Origin: Sporolactobacillus shoreae
GTDB taxonomy: Bacteria > Bacillota > Bacilli > Bacillales > Sporolactobacillaceae
Length of the DNA: 64,000 nt
Direction of reading: 5' to 3'
Assembly (NCBI RefSeq): GCF_004684935.1
Contig: NZ_SRJD01000015.1
Location: 26,188 to 90,187, forward strand
The notes beneath the pieces are model-generated. The model had not been told where the DNA came from. It made no database searches and was given only the letters and a program-made list of their open reading frames with translations. Made by a program: the position numbers and the translations under genes. How positions within the stretch are numbered: position 1 is the stretch's first letter; each line of letters opens with the position of its first letter. This document shows positions 34,276-46,581 of the stretch, piece after piece.

Positions 34276-34550
34276 TGCGCCATCCCTCCTGCCGTTGCTG
34301 TCGTCTGAACATGCTTTCCGAGATGATTGAGGATACTCTGATAGTTACGGATGTGGATCTGACACGTCCGGTTCATCGCCTGAATGACATCCTGATCCTG
34401 ACACAGCGATGCGTAAGCATGTGCTTTTTTGATGACTTCCAGATTCCATGACAGCATGTCTTCAATGTAGAGAAAATCTTTTGTAGATAGAATTTCCGGC
34501 GGCTGAGCAAAATTCATCGGAGACTGCCCGCCCTGCTGTTGCATATTCAT
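34272..34550 (-). CDS. Small CotF-like coat protein
   Basis: A 92-aa protein upstream of and overlapping the CotF gene. It begins MNMQQQGGQSPMNFAQPPEI, then has a helical region (LSTKDFLYIEDMLSWNLEVI, KKAHAYASLCQDQDVIQAMN) with C-terminal RNYQSILNHLGKH, like the N-terminal half of Coat_F proteins (YraD/YraG type). I start at ATG 34550, with GGAG 12 bases upstream; in-frame codons further upstream have no RBS. Probably a mother-cell expressed coat protein that pairs with its neighbour. The sequence is too short for a firm family call. Confidence 0.78.
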   Translation of the reverse strand: MNMQQQGGQSPMNFAQPPEILSTKDFLYIEDMLSWNLEVIKKAHAYASLCQDQDVIQAMNRTCQIHIRNYQSILNHLGKHVQTTATAGGMAQ

Positions 34551-34735
34551 GTGTGATTCACACTCCTGTATTTTTGTGGTGACGGTGCTCCTTTGTATTA
34601 TGTCCGTGTCCAGGAAAATCATTTGATAAGGAGGGAAATTGAACAATGTTTCATAAAAAATGCATATGTTTTTGTCGTAATGAAACATTGAGTATAATGA
34701 TGAAGGAAGATCTAAAAAATAAGGTGGGGGTGCTA

Positions 34736-35110
34736 TTGCTGACGGTGTATTGTTATCCGACTTGCGGTACGTGTAGAAAAGCGAAAAAATGGCTGAATGA
34801 CAGGAAAATTCCATATCAGGAAATCCAAATTGCCGATAATCCGCCGTCAAAAGAAGAGATCAAAAATTTCCAGCAGAAAAGCGGACTTCCGCTAAAGAAA
34901 TTTTTCAATACAAGTGGCAGCCATTATCGTGATCAGAATATTAAATCTAAAATGAAAGATGAGCCTGAAGAAAAATGGTTGGACTGGCTTTCGAATGACG
35001 GTATGTTGCTTAAACGTCCGATTATTACCGATCAGGAGAAAGTGACAGTAGGATTCAAAGAAGACACATTTGAAGAAATTTGGGGAATTTCCGCCGGAAC
35101 GAAAAAATAA
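34736..35110 (+). CDS. yusI: ArsC/Spx-fold protein YusI
   Basis: A 124-aa thioredoxin-fold protein of the ArsC-like family with a CxxC motif CYPTCGTCRKAKKWL at the N-terminus, then PPSKEEIKNF, LKKFFNTSGSHYRD, and MLLKRPIITDQEKVTVGFKE, which match B. subtilis YusI. It differs from Spx and MgsR in the FNTSG segment and is not an arsenate reductase by context. TTG 34736 is preceded by AAGGTGGGGG; a TATAAT-like -10 is at 34693-34698. It sits just before gcvH, as yusI does in B. subtilis (yusH = gcvH). Function unknown; probably a thiol/disulfide protein. Confidence 0.88.
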   Translation: MLTVYCYPTCGTCRKAKKWLNDRKIPYQEIQIADNPPSKEEIKNFQQKSGLPLKKFFNTSGSHYRDQNIKSKMKDEPEEKWLDWLSNDGMLLKRPIITDQEKVTVGFKEDTFEEIWGISAGTKK

Positions 35111-35203
35111 TCTTTATTCCAGTCTATTTACGATATAATGAAAAGAGCATGGTGACAGAAGCGGTGGAAGTACCGCACAGTTGAAACGGAGGCCAAACAA
35201 ACA

Positions 35204-35593
35204 ATGAGCGTACCGAAAGATTTGCTGTATTCGAAAGATCATGAATGGGTCAAGAAGGAAGCTGACGGAAAGATCAAAGTAGGCATTACGGAATTTGCCC
35301 AGAAAGAATTGGGAGATATCGTTTTTGTTGAACTTCCGGAAACAGGCAGTGAAATTAATGTTGGGGATTCATTCGGCAGCGTGGAATCTGTCAAAACGGT
35401 TTCCGAACTTTACGCACCGGTTTCCGGCACAGTCGCCGAAATCAATGACGCCCTTGAAGATTCCCCGGAATTTGTCAACGAATCCCCTTATGAAAAGGCC
35501 TGGATGATTGAACTGGAAAATGTCGACAGCAATGGCTTGGAATCTTTGCTCGATGCGGATGCCTATGAAAAACTGATTGGCGCGGATGCCTGA
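35204..35593 (+). CDS. gcvH: Glycine cleavage system H protein
   Basis: A 129-aa lipoyl-carrier with the modified lysine in [15 protein letters not shown] (around residue 63) and the usual beta-barrel motifs [19 protein letters not shown] and [12 protein letters not shown]. It carries aminomethyl groups in glycine cleavage, and in Bacillales it is also the obligatory octanoyl acceptor for LipM and the donor for LipL. No gcvT or gcvPAB is in the window, which is normal because the H gene is usually separate. RBS CGGAGG precedes ATG 35204 by 11 bases. Length is standard. Confidence 0.96.
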   Translation: MSVPKDLLYSKDHEWVKKEADGKIKVGITEFAQKELGDIVFVELPETGSEINVGDSFGSVESVKTVSELYAPVSGTVAEINDALEDSPEFVNESPYEKAWMIELENVDSNGLESLLDADAYEKLIGADA

Positions 35594-35860
35594 ACGAACT
35601 CGCGGCTTAAACCTCTGCAAATTTGTCAATGGTAAATTAATCATGTAAATTAACAGCCCTTGTCATCTTTTTGTTACCATAATGTTTCTTCCTTTCGGGA
35701 GGGGAAGCGTGGTATAAAGGATACAAGGGCATTCGTTTTTATTCGACAAAAAAAGATGTACCGACTTTAATAAAATTTTTGACAATATTTATGTAGCCCG
35801 ATTGGACATGTTATGGTAATGACATGCTAAATTTACCAGACTAAAGCGAGAGGTGGAACC
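35594..35860. other. Intergenic region gcvH / sigI
   Basis: An imperfect hairpin CTTCC..GGAAG (about 35687-35709) could stop gcvH transcription. TTGACA at about 35779 has no good -10 at 17 bases, and no typical SigI-type promoter was found, so sigI control is unresolved. Confidence 0.35.
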
Positions 35861-36622
35861 GTGATGAGCGCCAGCCAGCTTGCATTGAGCGGTACATACA
35901 GTATGCCGCTGGAAACCAACATTTTTAAAGTTCAGCAGGGCGATGAATCCCTGAGGAACAGAATCATCGAATCCTACCAACCTTTTATCAAGAAGGTTGT
36001 TTCTAAAGTATGCAATCGATTTATTGACCAGACGATGGACGAGTTCAGTGTCGGTCTGGTGGCTTTCAATGAAGCAATCAACCAGTACCAGAAGGGACAG
36101 GGCAGTAAATTCCTGACCTTCGCGGATATGGTGATTCGCCGCAGAATCATTGATTTCATCCGTAAGGAATCCAGACAGGTGCGCAATATCTATTTGAATC
36201 AGGTCAAACCGGATGATGAAAACGGAATGGAAGAGAGTTACGTGGAGCAGCAGGCGGCAATTGATTACTATGAGGAAAAGTGCCGAATCGATGAACGGAA
36301 GGAACAGATCGACGGCTACAGGAGTCTGCTGCTTGAATACGGGATTACTTTTGACGTATTGAGCAAACATTGCCCGAAACACGCCGATGCTCGTGAGAAT
36401 GCGAAAATTTCTGCGAAAAAATTAGTGGAGCATAAAGAACTTGTCTCATTTCTTAAGAAAAAAAGACAGTTGCCGATAAAAGATTTGCTTCAATTTGTCT
36501 CATGCAGCCGCAAAACCATTGAAAGGAATCGAAAGTATATAATAGCGCTGGCATTGATTTATATCGGTGGATTCAGTGCACTGAAGTCGTATATTGAACC
36601 AGAGACCGAGCTGGTTCACTGA
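35861..36622 (+). CDS. sigI: RNA polymerase sigma factor SigI
   Basis: A sigma-70-family factor of about 253 aa. Region 2 lies at about 25-110: RNRIIESYQPFIKKVVSKVC, FSVGLVAFNEAINQYQKGQG, KFLTFADMVIRRRIIDFIRK; the C-terminal region (170-245) ends in a HTH containing FVSCSRKTIERNRKYIIALA. This fits SigI, linked in Bacillales to heat, cell-envelope or carbohydrate responses and held by RsgI. GTG 35861 or ATG 35864 may start it; GAGGTGG is upstream. rsgI follows 45 bp later. The region-2 core is normal. The stimulus cannot be read from sequence. Confidence 0.92.
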   Translation: MMSASQLALSGTYSMPLETNIFKVQQGDESLRNRIIESYQPFIKKVVSKVCNRFIDQTMDEFSVGLVAFNEAINQYQKGQGSKFLTFADMVIRRRIIDFIRKESRQVRNIYLNQVKPDDENGMEESYVEQQAAIDYYEEKCRIDERKEQIDGYRSLLLEYGITFDVLSKHCPKHADARENAKISAKKLVEHKELVSFLKKKRQLPIKDLLQFVSCSRKTIERNRKYIIALALIYIGGFSALKSYIEPETELVH

Positions 36623-36666
36623 CGCAGGGAAGGTGGGGAAGAAAACTGAACAATCGGGGAGTTCTA

Positions 36667-37614
36667 GTGTCCAGGCATGGACGCCGTGCGATCATCCTGA
36701 CCAATGAAGGTGACTTTCAATCGGTCAGACTCAGACGTTCGGCAAAACTGTCGATCGGGCAAACCGTTCACTCAGAGCACCTTTCCCAGTTTCGGACTGT
36801 CAGGAGATTTTTACTTGCGCCGGTTATGGCAATCGGATTATCTGCTCTCTGCCTTGCGCCTCTGTCACAGAGTGCGATTGCGCCCGGAAGATCTGTTGCG
36901 GCGTATGTTAATTTTGATCTTGGACCGAGCATTGAAGCGGGCGTGGGGAAAGATTTCCGCATTATTTCTGTTCGCCCCATGGGCAAAGAGGCAAGCGAGA
37001 TCGTCCCTGATCCATCCTCTTTCAATGGTATGACATTCAAGGAATTCAGCAGCGCACTGATTCACCGGATGAATCAGTGCGGGAAGCTTAGCCGCGGCTC
37101 TCATTTCCTGATATCCACAGCATTCACAAACCTGGTACCCGGGTACCAAAGGTTATCTTTTAGTGACGCTCTGTTTCACGCATTCACGAGCAGTTCATCA
37201 AGACTGCTCAATGAAGGCGGCATTGCGTCTCAGTGGATCCGCTCAACGATGTATGATCGTGCCATGGCCCAAAAGAAAGGTATTTCCACGGGTAAATACT
37301 TCCTTTATCTGCAGGCGAATGCTCGGGGCAGCGGGCTGACACTCAGCAAGGTGAAAAAACTTTCGGTTTCCGCAATTGAAGAGGCGACCCCGGCTTTAAC
37401 CGTGCCATGGCGTACGATTATGAATGAGATTTCTCCAAATCGGAATCATCAATCGTTAATTGAAGGAGCTTCCTTTAACATTCGGAACAGCTCTCCTCTA
37501 TTTCAGGATCCGTTTCAAAATTTGAAACAAAGCCGTTCGGATAATCGGAGCAGTTATCTTTTTCCAAAGGGAGCTTCGTTTCAAATGACAGCTGCTGAGC
37601 GGCGTGAAGCCTGA
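36667..37614 (+). CDS. rsgI: Anti-sigma-I factor RsgI, short form
   Basis: A 315-aa single-span membrane protein. The N-terminal RsgI_N domain (about 1-25, RRAIILTNEGDFQSVRL) binds SigI in the cytoplasm; a transmembrane helix at about 50-68 (PVMAIGLSALCLAPLSQ) follows; outside is the conserved YVNFDLGPSIEAGVGKDFRI segment, then about 200 residues without a recognised sugar-binding or enzymatic domain. Start: GTG 36667 has GGGGAG five bases upstream, but the RsgI_N motif seems to begin earlier (LNNRGVLVSRHGR), so a CTG start at 36646 behind GGTGGGGA is a real alternative. Ends at a terminator. The ectodomain is shorter than B. subtilis RsgI. Confidence 0.87.
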   Translation: MSRHGRRAIILTNEGDFQSVRLRRSAKLSIGQTVHSEHLSQFRTVRRFLLAPVMAIGLSALCLAPLSQSAIAPGRSVAAYVNFDLGPSIEAGVGKDFRIISVRPMGKEASEIVPDPSSFNGMTFKEFSSALIHRMNQCGKLSRGSHFLISTAFTNLVPGYQRLSFSDALFHAFTSSSSRLLNEGGIASQWIRSTMYDRAMAQKKGISTGKYFLYLQANARGSGLTLSKVKKLSVSAIEEATPALTVPWRTIMNEISPNRNHQSLIEGASFNIRNSSPLFQDPFQNLKQSRSDNRSSYLFPKGASFQMTAAERREA

Positions 37615-37631
37615 CTCGGCATAGGTGAATA

Positions 37632-37672
37632 AAAGCGGCCTGAGCGAAGTTTATTGTTCAGGTCGCTTTTGC
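37632..37672 (+). terminator. Terminator of sigI-rsgI
   Basis: AAAGCGGCCTGA ... TCAGGTCGCTTTT stem with one mismatch, 16 bp after the rsgI stop. Confidence 0.85.
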
Positions 37673-37860
37673 AATGAGTCGGCCGATCTTTTAGAGAGAA
37701 TGGAAGGTTTGACGTTGCATTGATAGGAGAATGTCTGTCCTGAGAGAGTGCCCGTACGCCATTATTGATTCTCGTGCTTGGGATGATTTCGTCGCCCGGT
37801 GTGTCCGTTAAATCGGAATTTTACCTTTATTTTGTCTGTTTCCTGCTTCCGAAAAATGGA

Positions 37861-37889
37861 TTGACAAGCCTAATACACAATGATAGATT
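37861..37889 (+). promoter_or_regulatory. Promoter of the S-box metNIQ operon
   Basis: TTGACA (37861-37866), 17-base spacer, TAGATT (37884-37889). It lies about 30 bases before the riboswitch aptamer. Confidence 0.75.
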
Positions 37890-37916
37890 AAGTGTACGCG
37901 AATTGAATAGTGAATG

Positions 37917-38076
37917 ACTCTTATCCAGAGAGGCGGAGGGACTGGCCCGATGATGCCCGGCAACCCCCGGTTTTCTTTATGAAAACACGGGAAGGTGCTA
38001 ATTCCTGCGGACGCTTTGGCGCCCGACAGATGAGAGAGGTGAGTCCGCCCCTTTCTCATTCAAAGGGGTTTTTTGC
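37917..38076 (+). promoter_or_regulatory. SAM-I (S-box) riboswitch
   Basis: The aptamer contains the canonical elements CTCTTATCCAGAGAGGCGGA, GGGACTGGCCCGATGATGCC, CGGCAACC, AAGGTGCTAATTCCTGC and GACAGATGAGAGAGG in order. It is followed by terminator CCCCTTTCTCATTCAAAGGGG with TTTTTT (38048-38075). High S-adenosylmethionine should terminate transcription before metN. Confidence 0.97.
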
Positions 38077-38235
38077 TGTTCCAAGAAATGCGGGAAGGGG
38101 GCGGAAAACGAGGGATCTGCGCAATTTGGGCAGATCAGTTCAAAATCCGGAAATAAACGTTTCAATGACCCACTAAAAACAGAGGAATACATATTTTTAG
38201 CCGGTCAGGTTTTTTTGAAAGTGAGGCATGAGGTT

Positions 38236-39258
38236 TTGATTCAGTTAACGCATGCGAGAAAAATTTATCAAACAAGTACCGGACCTGTTGAAGCGTTAAG
38301 CGATGTCAGTCTGAAGGTCGAGCGGGGAGAAATTTTCGGAGTGATCGGTTATAGCGGGGCGGGAAAAAGCACCTTGATCCGGCTGATTAATTTACTGGAA
38401 AAACCGACATCCGGGAACATTGAAGTGGATGGACGTGTCTTGTCCGACCTGTCTGAAAAAGAATTACGCGGCGCGCGCAAGCAGATTGGGATGATTTTTC
38501 AGCATTTTAATCTGCTCTGGTCACGGACTGTGGCCGAGAATATTGCTTTTCCTCTCGAGTTGTCAGGATTGTCGCGGGAGAAAAAGAGACAGCGTGTGGA
38601 TGAATTGATTCGAATGGTCGGGTTGGAAGGACGGGCGTCTTCTTATCCGGCGCAGCTCAGTGGGGGTCAGAAACAGCGTGTCGGAATTGCACGCGCTTTG
38701 GCTACCAATCCCAAAGTGCTGCTTTGTGACGAAGCCACTTCTGCGCTTGATCCGAAAACAACTGATTCAATCCTTCAGTTATTGAAGGAAATCAATCAAT
38801 CTCTGGGGATTACGATTGTGCTAATTACACACGAAATGCATGTGATTCGGAAAATATGCAGCAGGGTGGCTGTCCTGGATCATGGCACAATTGTTGAAGA
38901 GGGCCGTTCAGAAGATGTGTTTGCGAATCCGCAACAGCCGATCACTCGTGAATTTGTTGGACGGACGGTTGCTTCAGCAAAAGATTCCGAGCGTGTACAA
39001 CGTTTTCGTAAAGCTTTCCCGGACGGGAAAATTGTCCGGATCCGTTTCGATGGTTCAACCAGCCAGGAATCTGCACTTGATACTCTATTCCACGATCAGG
39101 CGATCCACGCCAGTATCATTGAAAGTGAATTTTCACCGACTGAAATAGGTAGCAAGGGAACCTTGATTTTACTTATCGACGGGTCAGAGGATGATATTCA
39201 TGCAGCGCTTCAGAGCCTTGAAACGAAAAAAGTAAAGGCGGAGGTGCTGCCATCGTGA
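38236..39258 (+). CDS. metN: Methionine ABC transporter, ATP-binding protein
   Basis: A 340-aa ABC ATPase: Walker A GYSGAGKSTLIRL, Q-loop MIFQHFNLLWSRT, signature LSGGQKQRVGIARAL, Walker B VLLCDEATSALDP and the switch His in VLITHEMHVI. The C-terminal 95 residues form the NIL regulatory domain (about 250-340) that binds methionine and inhibits uptake. The best start is TTG 38236 (MIQLTHARKIYQ) with GTGAGG nine bases upstream; longer starts at 38215 do not match homologues. Its stop overlaps metI by four bases. Under S-box control. Confidence 0.95.
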   Translation: MIQLTHARKIYQTSTGPVEALSDVSLKVERGEIFGVIGYSGAGKSTLIRLINLLEKPTSGNIEVDGRVLSDLSEKELRGARKQIGMIFQHFNLLWSRTVAENIAFPLELSGLSREKKRQRVDELIRMVGLEGRASSYPAQLSGGQKQRVGIARALATNPKVLLCDEATSALDPKTTDSILQLLKEINQSLGITIVLITHEMHVIRKICSRVAVLDHGTIVEEGRSEDVFANPQQPITREFVGRTVASAKDSERVQRFRKAFPDGKIVRIRFDGSTSQESALDTLFHDQAIHASIIESEFSPTEIGSKGTLILLIDGSEDDIHAALQSLETKKVKAEVLPS

Positions 39259-39920
39259 CCGGTATTTTTCCAAATGTCGATTGGTCCGACATGCTTCTTG
39301 CAACCGGGCAGACACTGTATATGACGCTGATTTCCGGTATTTTCACCTTTATTTTAGGGCTTGTCCTTGGGTTGCTGCTTTTTCTTACAGCGGAAGGCGG
39401 GCTTTATGAAAAAAAATGGGTTTACAGGCTGACGTCATCATTCGTCAATGTATTTCGCTCGATACCTTTCATTATCTTGATTGTTTTATTGATTCCTCTG
39501 ACACTCTTAATTATGAGGACAATGATCGGCGCTTCGGCTGCTCTTCCATCCATTATTATTGGGGCTGCTCCGTTTTATGGACGTCTGGTGGAGATCGGCC
39601 TGCGGGAAGTGGACAAGGGCGTAATCGAAGCATCCGAGGCGATGGGTGCCAGCAGGTGGCAGATTATTTATAAAGTCCTGCTGCCGGAATCCTGGCCATC
39701 AATGATCTCGGGTATGACGGTCACCTTAATCGCGTTGATCGGAAATACTGCCATGGCGGGCGTCATAGGCGCGGGAGGCCTCGGCTCAGTTGCTTATAAT
39801 GAGGGCTTTGAGGCAAATAACAATGATGTTACGTTTGTTGCAACAATTATCATTCTTGTGATCGTTTTTATTATTCAGTTTGTCGGCGACCGGATTACCC
39901 GGTTGGTGGATAAAAGATAG
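39255..39920 (+). CDS. metI: Methionine ABC transporter, permease
   Basis: A 221-aa integral membrane protein with about five transmembrane helices: ISGIFTFILGLVLGLLLFL, SIPFIILIVLLIPLTLLI, and others. The EAA loop typical of permeases, EASEAMGASRWQIIYKVLLP, contacts MetN. It starts at GTG 39255, overlapping metN (GTGA), and is followed by metQ. The protein translocates D/L-methionine across the cytoplasmic membrane. Length is standard for MetI. Confidence 0.95.
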   Translation: MTGIFPNVDWSDMLLATGQTLYMTLISGIFTFILGLVLGLLLFLTAEGGLYEKKWVYRLTSSFVNVFRSIPFIILIVLLIPLTLLIMRTMIGASAALPSIIIGAAPFYGRLVEIGLREVDKGVIEASEAMGASRWQIIYKVLLPESWPSMISGMTVTLIALIGNTAMAGVIGAGGLGSVAYNEGFEANNNDVTFVATIIILVIVFIIQFVGDRITRLVDKR

Positions 39921-39978
39921 AAAATGTCCTACAGATGGAATCCTAAAGTCAAACATTAACAATTGGGGGAAAATGCAC

Positions 39979-40800
39979 ATGAAGAAAATCCTTATCTTTT
40001 CATTAGTTCTGTCTCTGATCCTGGTTCTAGCAGCATGCGGCAAGGGGAGCGCGAATTCGGCCAATGGCCAGACTACACTGGTTGTCGGCGCTTCGGCAGT
40101 TCCGCACGCTGAAATCCTGAAAGAAGCAGCACCACTGTTAAAGAAAAAAGGTATTAATTTGAAGGTTAAAGTATTCAACGATTATGTCCTGCCTAATCAG
40201 GCGCTGGCTTCCAAACAGCTTGACGCGAACTATTTTCAGCACATTCCGTTTCTTGATCTTTATAACAAGCAGCACCACACAGATCTTGTCAGCGCAGGAA
40301 AAATCCATATTGAGCCATTCGGGATCTACTCGAAAAAGTATAAAAACGTCAGTGATATAAAAGATGGGGCAACCGTTCAGATCAGCAATAACAAGTCGGA
40401 ACAGGGAAGAATTCTGCTCCTTTTGCAGTCAAAAGGGCTGGTTAAAATCAAACCGGGCGTTGACGGAGTTTCCGCTACTTTAAATGATATTGATAACTTC
40501 AAACATCTGAAATTCCTGCAGCCGATCGACCCGGCTTTGCTTCCTAAGGCTTATCTGAATAATTCGGCGGATCTCTTTGCGATTAATACCAATTTTGCCC
40601 TTCAGGCTAATCTGGACCCTGGGAAGGATGCGCTGATTCTCGAAGGCGCATCGTCACCGTATGCCAACATCATTGCTGTCCGTAAGGGTGATGAGAACAA
40701 AAAGGCGATCAAGGAGCTTGTCGATGTGCTCCACTCCAAGACAATCCAGGATTTTATCAATAAGAAATATAAAGGGGCTGTACTGCCGGTTTCCGAATAA
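39979..40800 (+). CDS. metQ: Methionine-binding lipoprotein
   Basis: A 273-aa NlpA-family substrate-binding lipoprotein. The signal peptide ends in lipobox VLAAC (Cys about residue 19), anchoring it to the outer face of the membrane. The ligand-binding domain contains VVGASAVPHAEILKEAAPLL, QLDANYFQHIPFLD and the hinge segment QISNNKSEQGR, matching MetQ. ATG 39979 is eight bases after GGGGGA; ATG 39973 is too close to it. It is last in metN-metI-metQ and followed by a strong terminator. Confidence 0.94.
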   Translation: MKKILIFSLVLSLILVLAACGKGSANSANGQTTLVVGASAVPHAEILKEAAPLLKKKGINLKVKVFNDYVLPNQALASKQLDANYFQHIPFLDLYNKQHHTDLVSAGKIHIEPFGIYSKKYKNVSDIKDGATVQISNNKSEQGRILLLLQSKGLVKIKPGVDGVSATLNDIDNFKHLKFLQPIDPALLPKAYLNNSADLFAINTNFALQANLDPGKDALILEGASSPYANIIAVRKGDENKKAIKELVDVLHSKTIQDFINKKYKGAVLPVSE

Positions 40801-40828
40801 ATCCGGCATATGCATTCCCATTACCTAT

Positions 40829-40870
40829 AAAAAATCCGTTTCCTAAAGTAATGCAGGAAACGGATTTTTG
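40829..40870 (+). terminator. Terminator of metNIQ
   Basis: AAAATCCGTTTCCT ... AGGAAACGGATTTTTG, a perfect stem of about 12 bp with a T-run. Confidence 0.92.
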
Positions 40871-41182
40871 CTTTTATATAGAGAGATAATAAGAAGAAAC
40901 GCCTTCAGAATGGCTGTTCAAAATACCAAAAGATGCTTCTTTTCCTTTTCCACTTTGCCTGAATCAGCGTTATAATGAGAAACAATAGCGATACATGATT
41001 TTTTTCTTTTCTGTATTGTTTATGTGGGTTTCTTCAGTTGATATCCTTTTACATCTGATATAAGATTGTAATGAGAATAGATTGAGAATGCATTTCAATG
41101 CGAAAAAAATCGTGAAGGATATGTCTGGAGAGTAGATAAGCTCTTTGAATGTCCTGTCAGATAGATTATTGGAGGTAATGAG
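40871..41182 (+). promoter_or_regulatory. Upstream region of the suf operon
   Basis: No gene here. A TATAAT-like -10 (GCGTTATAATGAG, near 40972) and a second AT-rich block near 41060 are promoter candidates. TTGAGAATGCATTTCAA (about 41084-41100) is an imperfect inverted repeat that could bind a regulator. RBS GGAGG lies before sufC. Confidence 0.4.
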
Positions 41183-41965
41183 ATGACAGTACCAGAACTG
41201 AAAATACAAGATCTTCACGTCTCCGTAGAAGGCAAATCAATCGTGAAGGGCTTTGATCTGGATATCAAAGGCGGCGAAATTCACGCCCTAATGGGCCCCA
41301 ATGGCACCGGAAAATCGACGGTTGCATCGGCAATCATGGGCCATCCGAAGTATGAAGTCACCGCGGGAAGTGTGTCGCTGGATGGAGAAAATCTTCTGGA
41401 TATGGCGGTTGACGAGCGGGCGCGTGCCGGCATGTTCCTGGCGATGCAGTACCCGAGCGAAGTCAGCGGTGTCACTAATGCCGATTTTTTGAGAACGGCG
41501 ATCAATGGCAGGCGGGGAGAGGGCAATGAGATACCATTGATGAAATTCATTAAAACCCTCGATAAAAAGATGGATCTGCTTGAAATGGATCAGGCTTTCG
41601 CCGAACGCTATGTTAATGAAGGCTTTTCAGGCGGTGAAAAAAAACGCAATGAGATCCTTCAGTTGATGATGCTTGAGCCGAAGTTCGCGATCCTTGATGA
41701 GATCGACTCAGGACTTGATATTGATGCCCTTAAATGGGTAGCTAAGGGTGTTAATTCCATGCGCTCGGAAAATTTCGGATGTCTGATTATCACTCATTAT
41801 CAGCGCCTTCTCAATTACATTAAACCGGATAAAGTCCATGTCATGATGAACGGACACATTGTCAAGACCGGCGGACCTGAACTGGCTCTCCGCCTTGAAG
41901 AGGAAGGGTACGACGGGATGAAGGCTGAACTGGGCATCAAAGATGACGAACCGGTTGAAGCCTGA
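41183..41965 (+). CDS. sufC: Fe-S cluster assembly ATPase SufC
   Basis: A 260-aa soluble ABC ATPase that powers the SufBCD scaffold. Walker A GPNGTGKSTVASAI near residue 40, the signature FSGGEKKRNEILQL near 150, Walker B FAILDEIDSGLDID near 172 and the H-loop LIITHYQRLL. First gene of the five-gene suf operon in the order C-D-S-U-B that is characteristic of Bacillota. ATG 41183 has GGAGG upstream. Length is standard. The operon is probably the main or only Fe-S assembly system. Confidence 0.97.
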   Translation: MTVPELKIQDLHVSVEGKSIVKGFDLDIKGGEIHALMGPNGTGKSTVASAIMGHPKYEVTAGSVSLDGENLLDMAVDERARAGMFLAMQYPSEVSGVTNADFLRTAINGRRGEGNEIPLMKFIKTLDKKMDLLEMDQAFAERYVNEGFSGGEKKRNEILQLMMLEPKFAILDEIDSGLDIDALKWVAKGVNSMRSENFGCLIITHYQRLLNYIKPDKVHVMMNGHIVKTGGPELALRLEEEGYDGMKAELGIKDDEPVEA

Positions 41966-41997
41966 TTAATCGTTTTCTCAGGAACAGGAGGGAGAAT

Positions 41998-44970
<2,973 letters not shown>

Positions 44971-45077
44971 TTCGACAATTCTGTGAATCATGTTAAAATG
45001 AACATAATCATAAATGATGAAATTGACTGACTGCCGATATATTTTTCAATGACTAAACTTTGAAGGAGGTTTCCTAA

Positions 45078-46481
45078 ATGGCCACACAGCAGCAGGTGCC
45101 GGAAATTGATGAATACAAGTACGGATTCAGGGAAAAAGATGTTTCCGTATTCCGAACAAAGCGTGGGCTGACTGAGGATATCGTCCGTGAGATCTCGAAG
45201 AAAAAAGATGAGCCTGAATGGATGCTGGAATACCGTCTGAAGGGTCTTCGCCATTTTTACAAAAGACCGATGCCTCAATGGGGTGCGGACCTGAGCGCGC
45301 TCAAGTTTGATGATCTGACTTATTATGTCAAACCGGTACAGAATCAGGGCCGCACGTGGGATGAAGTTCCGGGCGAAATCAAGGACACATTTGACAAACT
45401 GGGTATCCCTGAAGCGGAGCGTAAGTATCTGGCCGGGGTTTCGGCACAATATGAATCTGAAGTGGTTTACCACAGCATGAAGAAGGACCTTGAAAAAGAG
45501 GGCATTATCTTCCTGGACACAGATACCGCGCTTAAAAAGCATGAAAAATTGTTCCGTGAATACTTCGGTAAAGTTATTTCTTATGCCGACAATAAGTTTT
45601 CCGCACTTAACGCGGCTTGCTGGTCTGGCGGATCGTTTGTTTACGTGCCGAAGGGTGTTGTTTGCAAAACACCGCTTCAGGCCTATTTCCGGATCAACTC
45701 CGAGAGCATGGGCCAGTTCGAGCGGACATTGATCGTTGTTGATGAAGGTGCCTCCGTCCACTATGTGGAAGGCTGTACGGCGCCTGTCTACTCCAGCAGC
45801 TCGCTGCACAGCGGCATCGTGGAAATTTATGTCCGCAAGGATGCATACTGCCGCTACACAACCATTCAGAACTGGGCAAACAATGTTTATAACCTGGTTA
45901 CCCAGCGTGCGATCTGTGAAGATCATGCGACGATGGAATGGGTGGACGGCAACATTGGATCCTGCATCACGATGAAATATCCTTCCGTCATTCTCAAAGG
46001 CGAAGGTGCGCGGGGCAACACCCTGACAATTGCCATTGGCGGAAAAGGTCAGAATCAGGACACCGGTTCAAAAATGGTGCATTTGGCTCCGAATACTTCA
46101 TCAACGATCATTTCAAAGTCGATTGCCAAGAACGGCGGCAATGTCACCTATCGCGGGAAAGTTCATTTCAGCCCGAAGGCGGTCAATTCACGATCACATA
46201 TTGAATGCGACACGCTGATTATGGATGACAAATCGACTTCTGACACGATTCCTTATAACGAGGTATTGAATAAGGACATTTCACTGGAACATGAGGCTAA
46301 GGTATCAAAGGTTTCTGAAGAGCAGCTGTTCTACCTGATGAGCCGGGGACTTACTGAACAGGAAGCAACGGAAATGATCGTCATGGGCTTCATTGAACCC
46401 TTTACCAAGGAACTTCCGATGGAATATGCGGTGGAGATGAACCGACTGATCAAGTACAACATGGAAGGGTCCATCGGCTGA
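45078..46481 (+). CDS. sufB: Fe-S cluster assembly scaffold SufB
   Basis: A 467-aa scaffold protein on which nascent clusters are built. Visible segments: [20 protein letters not shown] near the N-terminus, [40 protein letters not shown] with the conserved Cys-rich core, [20 protein letters not shown] and [30 protein letters not shown] is eight bases before ATG. The gene closes sufC-D-S-U-B, with a 107-bp gap after sufU. Length matches the family. A terminator and array C follow. Confidence 0.97.
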   Translation: MATQQQVPEIDEYKYGFREKDVSVFRTKRGLTEDIVREISKKKDEPEWMLEYRLKGLRHFYKRPMPQWGADLSALKFDDLTYYVKPVQNQGRTWDEVPGEIKDTFDKLGIPEAERKYLAGVSAQYESEVVYHSMKKDLEKEGIIFLDTDTALKKHEKLFREYFGKVISYADNKFSALNAACWSGGSFVYVPKGVVCKTPLQAYFRINSESMGQFERTLIVVDEGASVHYVEGCTAPVYSSSSLHSGIVEIYVRKDAYCRYTTIQNWANNVYNLVTQRAICEDHATMEWVDGNIGSCITMKYPSVILKGEGARGNTLTIAIGGKGQNQDTGSKMVHLAPNTSSTIISKSIAKNGGNVTYRGKVHFSPKAVNSRSHIECDTLIMDDKSTSDTIPYNEVLNKDISLEHEAKVSKVSEEQLFYLMSRGLTEQEATEMIVMGFIEPFTKELPMEYAVEMNRLIKYNMEGSIG

Positions 46482-46501
46482 TCCAACCTGAAAAAAATGA
46501 T

Positions 46502-46544
46502 AAAAAGCTTTCGATCCGTTTCAGCGGATTGAGAGCTTTTTTAC
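46502..46544 (+). terminator. Terminator of the suf operon
   Basis: AAAAGCTTTCGATCCG-TTTCAG-CGGATTGAGAGCTTTTTT, a long stem with G-U pairs and a T-run. Confidence 0.9.
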
Positions 46545-46581
46545 GTGCTCAAAGAGTTCACTTGCAAAGAAGACGGATCCT

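Noticed and set aside
34646..34735. Longer start for yusI
   Set aside because: Extra residues unlike the family; TTG 34736 follows AAGGTGGGGG and matches the homologue start.
37910..38176. Frame across the SAM riboswitch
   Set aside because: It covers the conserved aptamer and terminator; the RNA signal explains the sequence.
41084..41100. Fur box before sufC
   Set aside because: The inverted repeat TTGAGAATGCATTTCAA does not match GATAATGATWATCATTATC well; kept only as an unspecified repeat.
40970..41218. Minus-strand frame before sufC
   Set aside because: AT-rich promoter region, overlaps the sufC start, no RBS.
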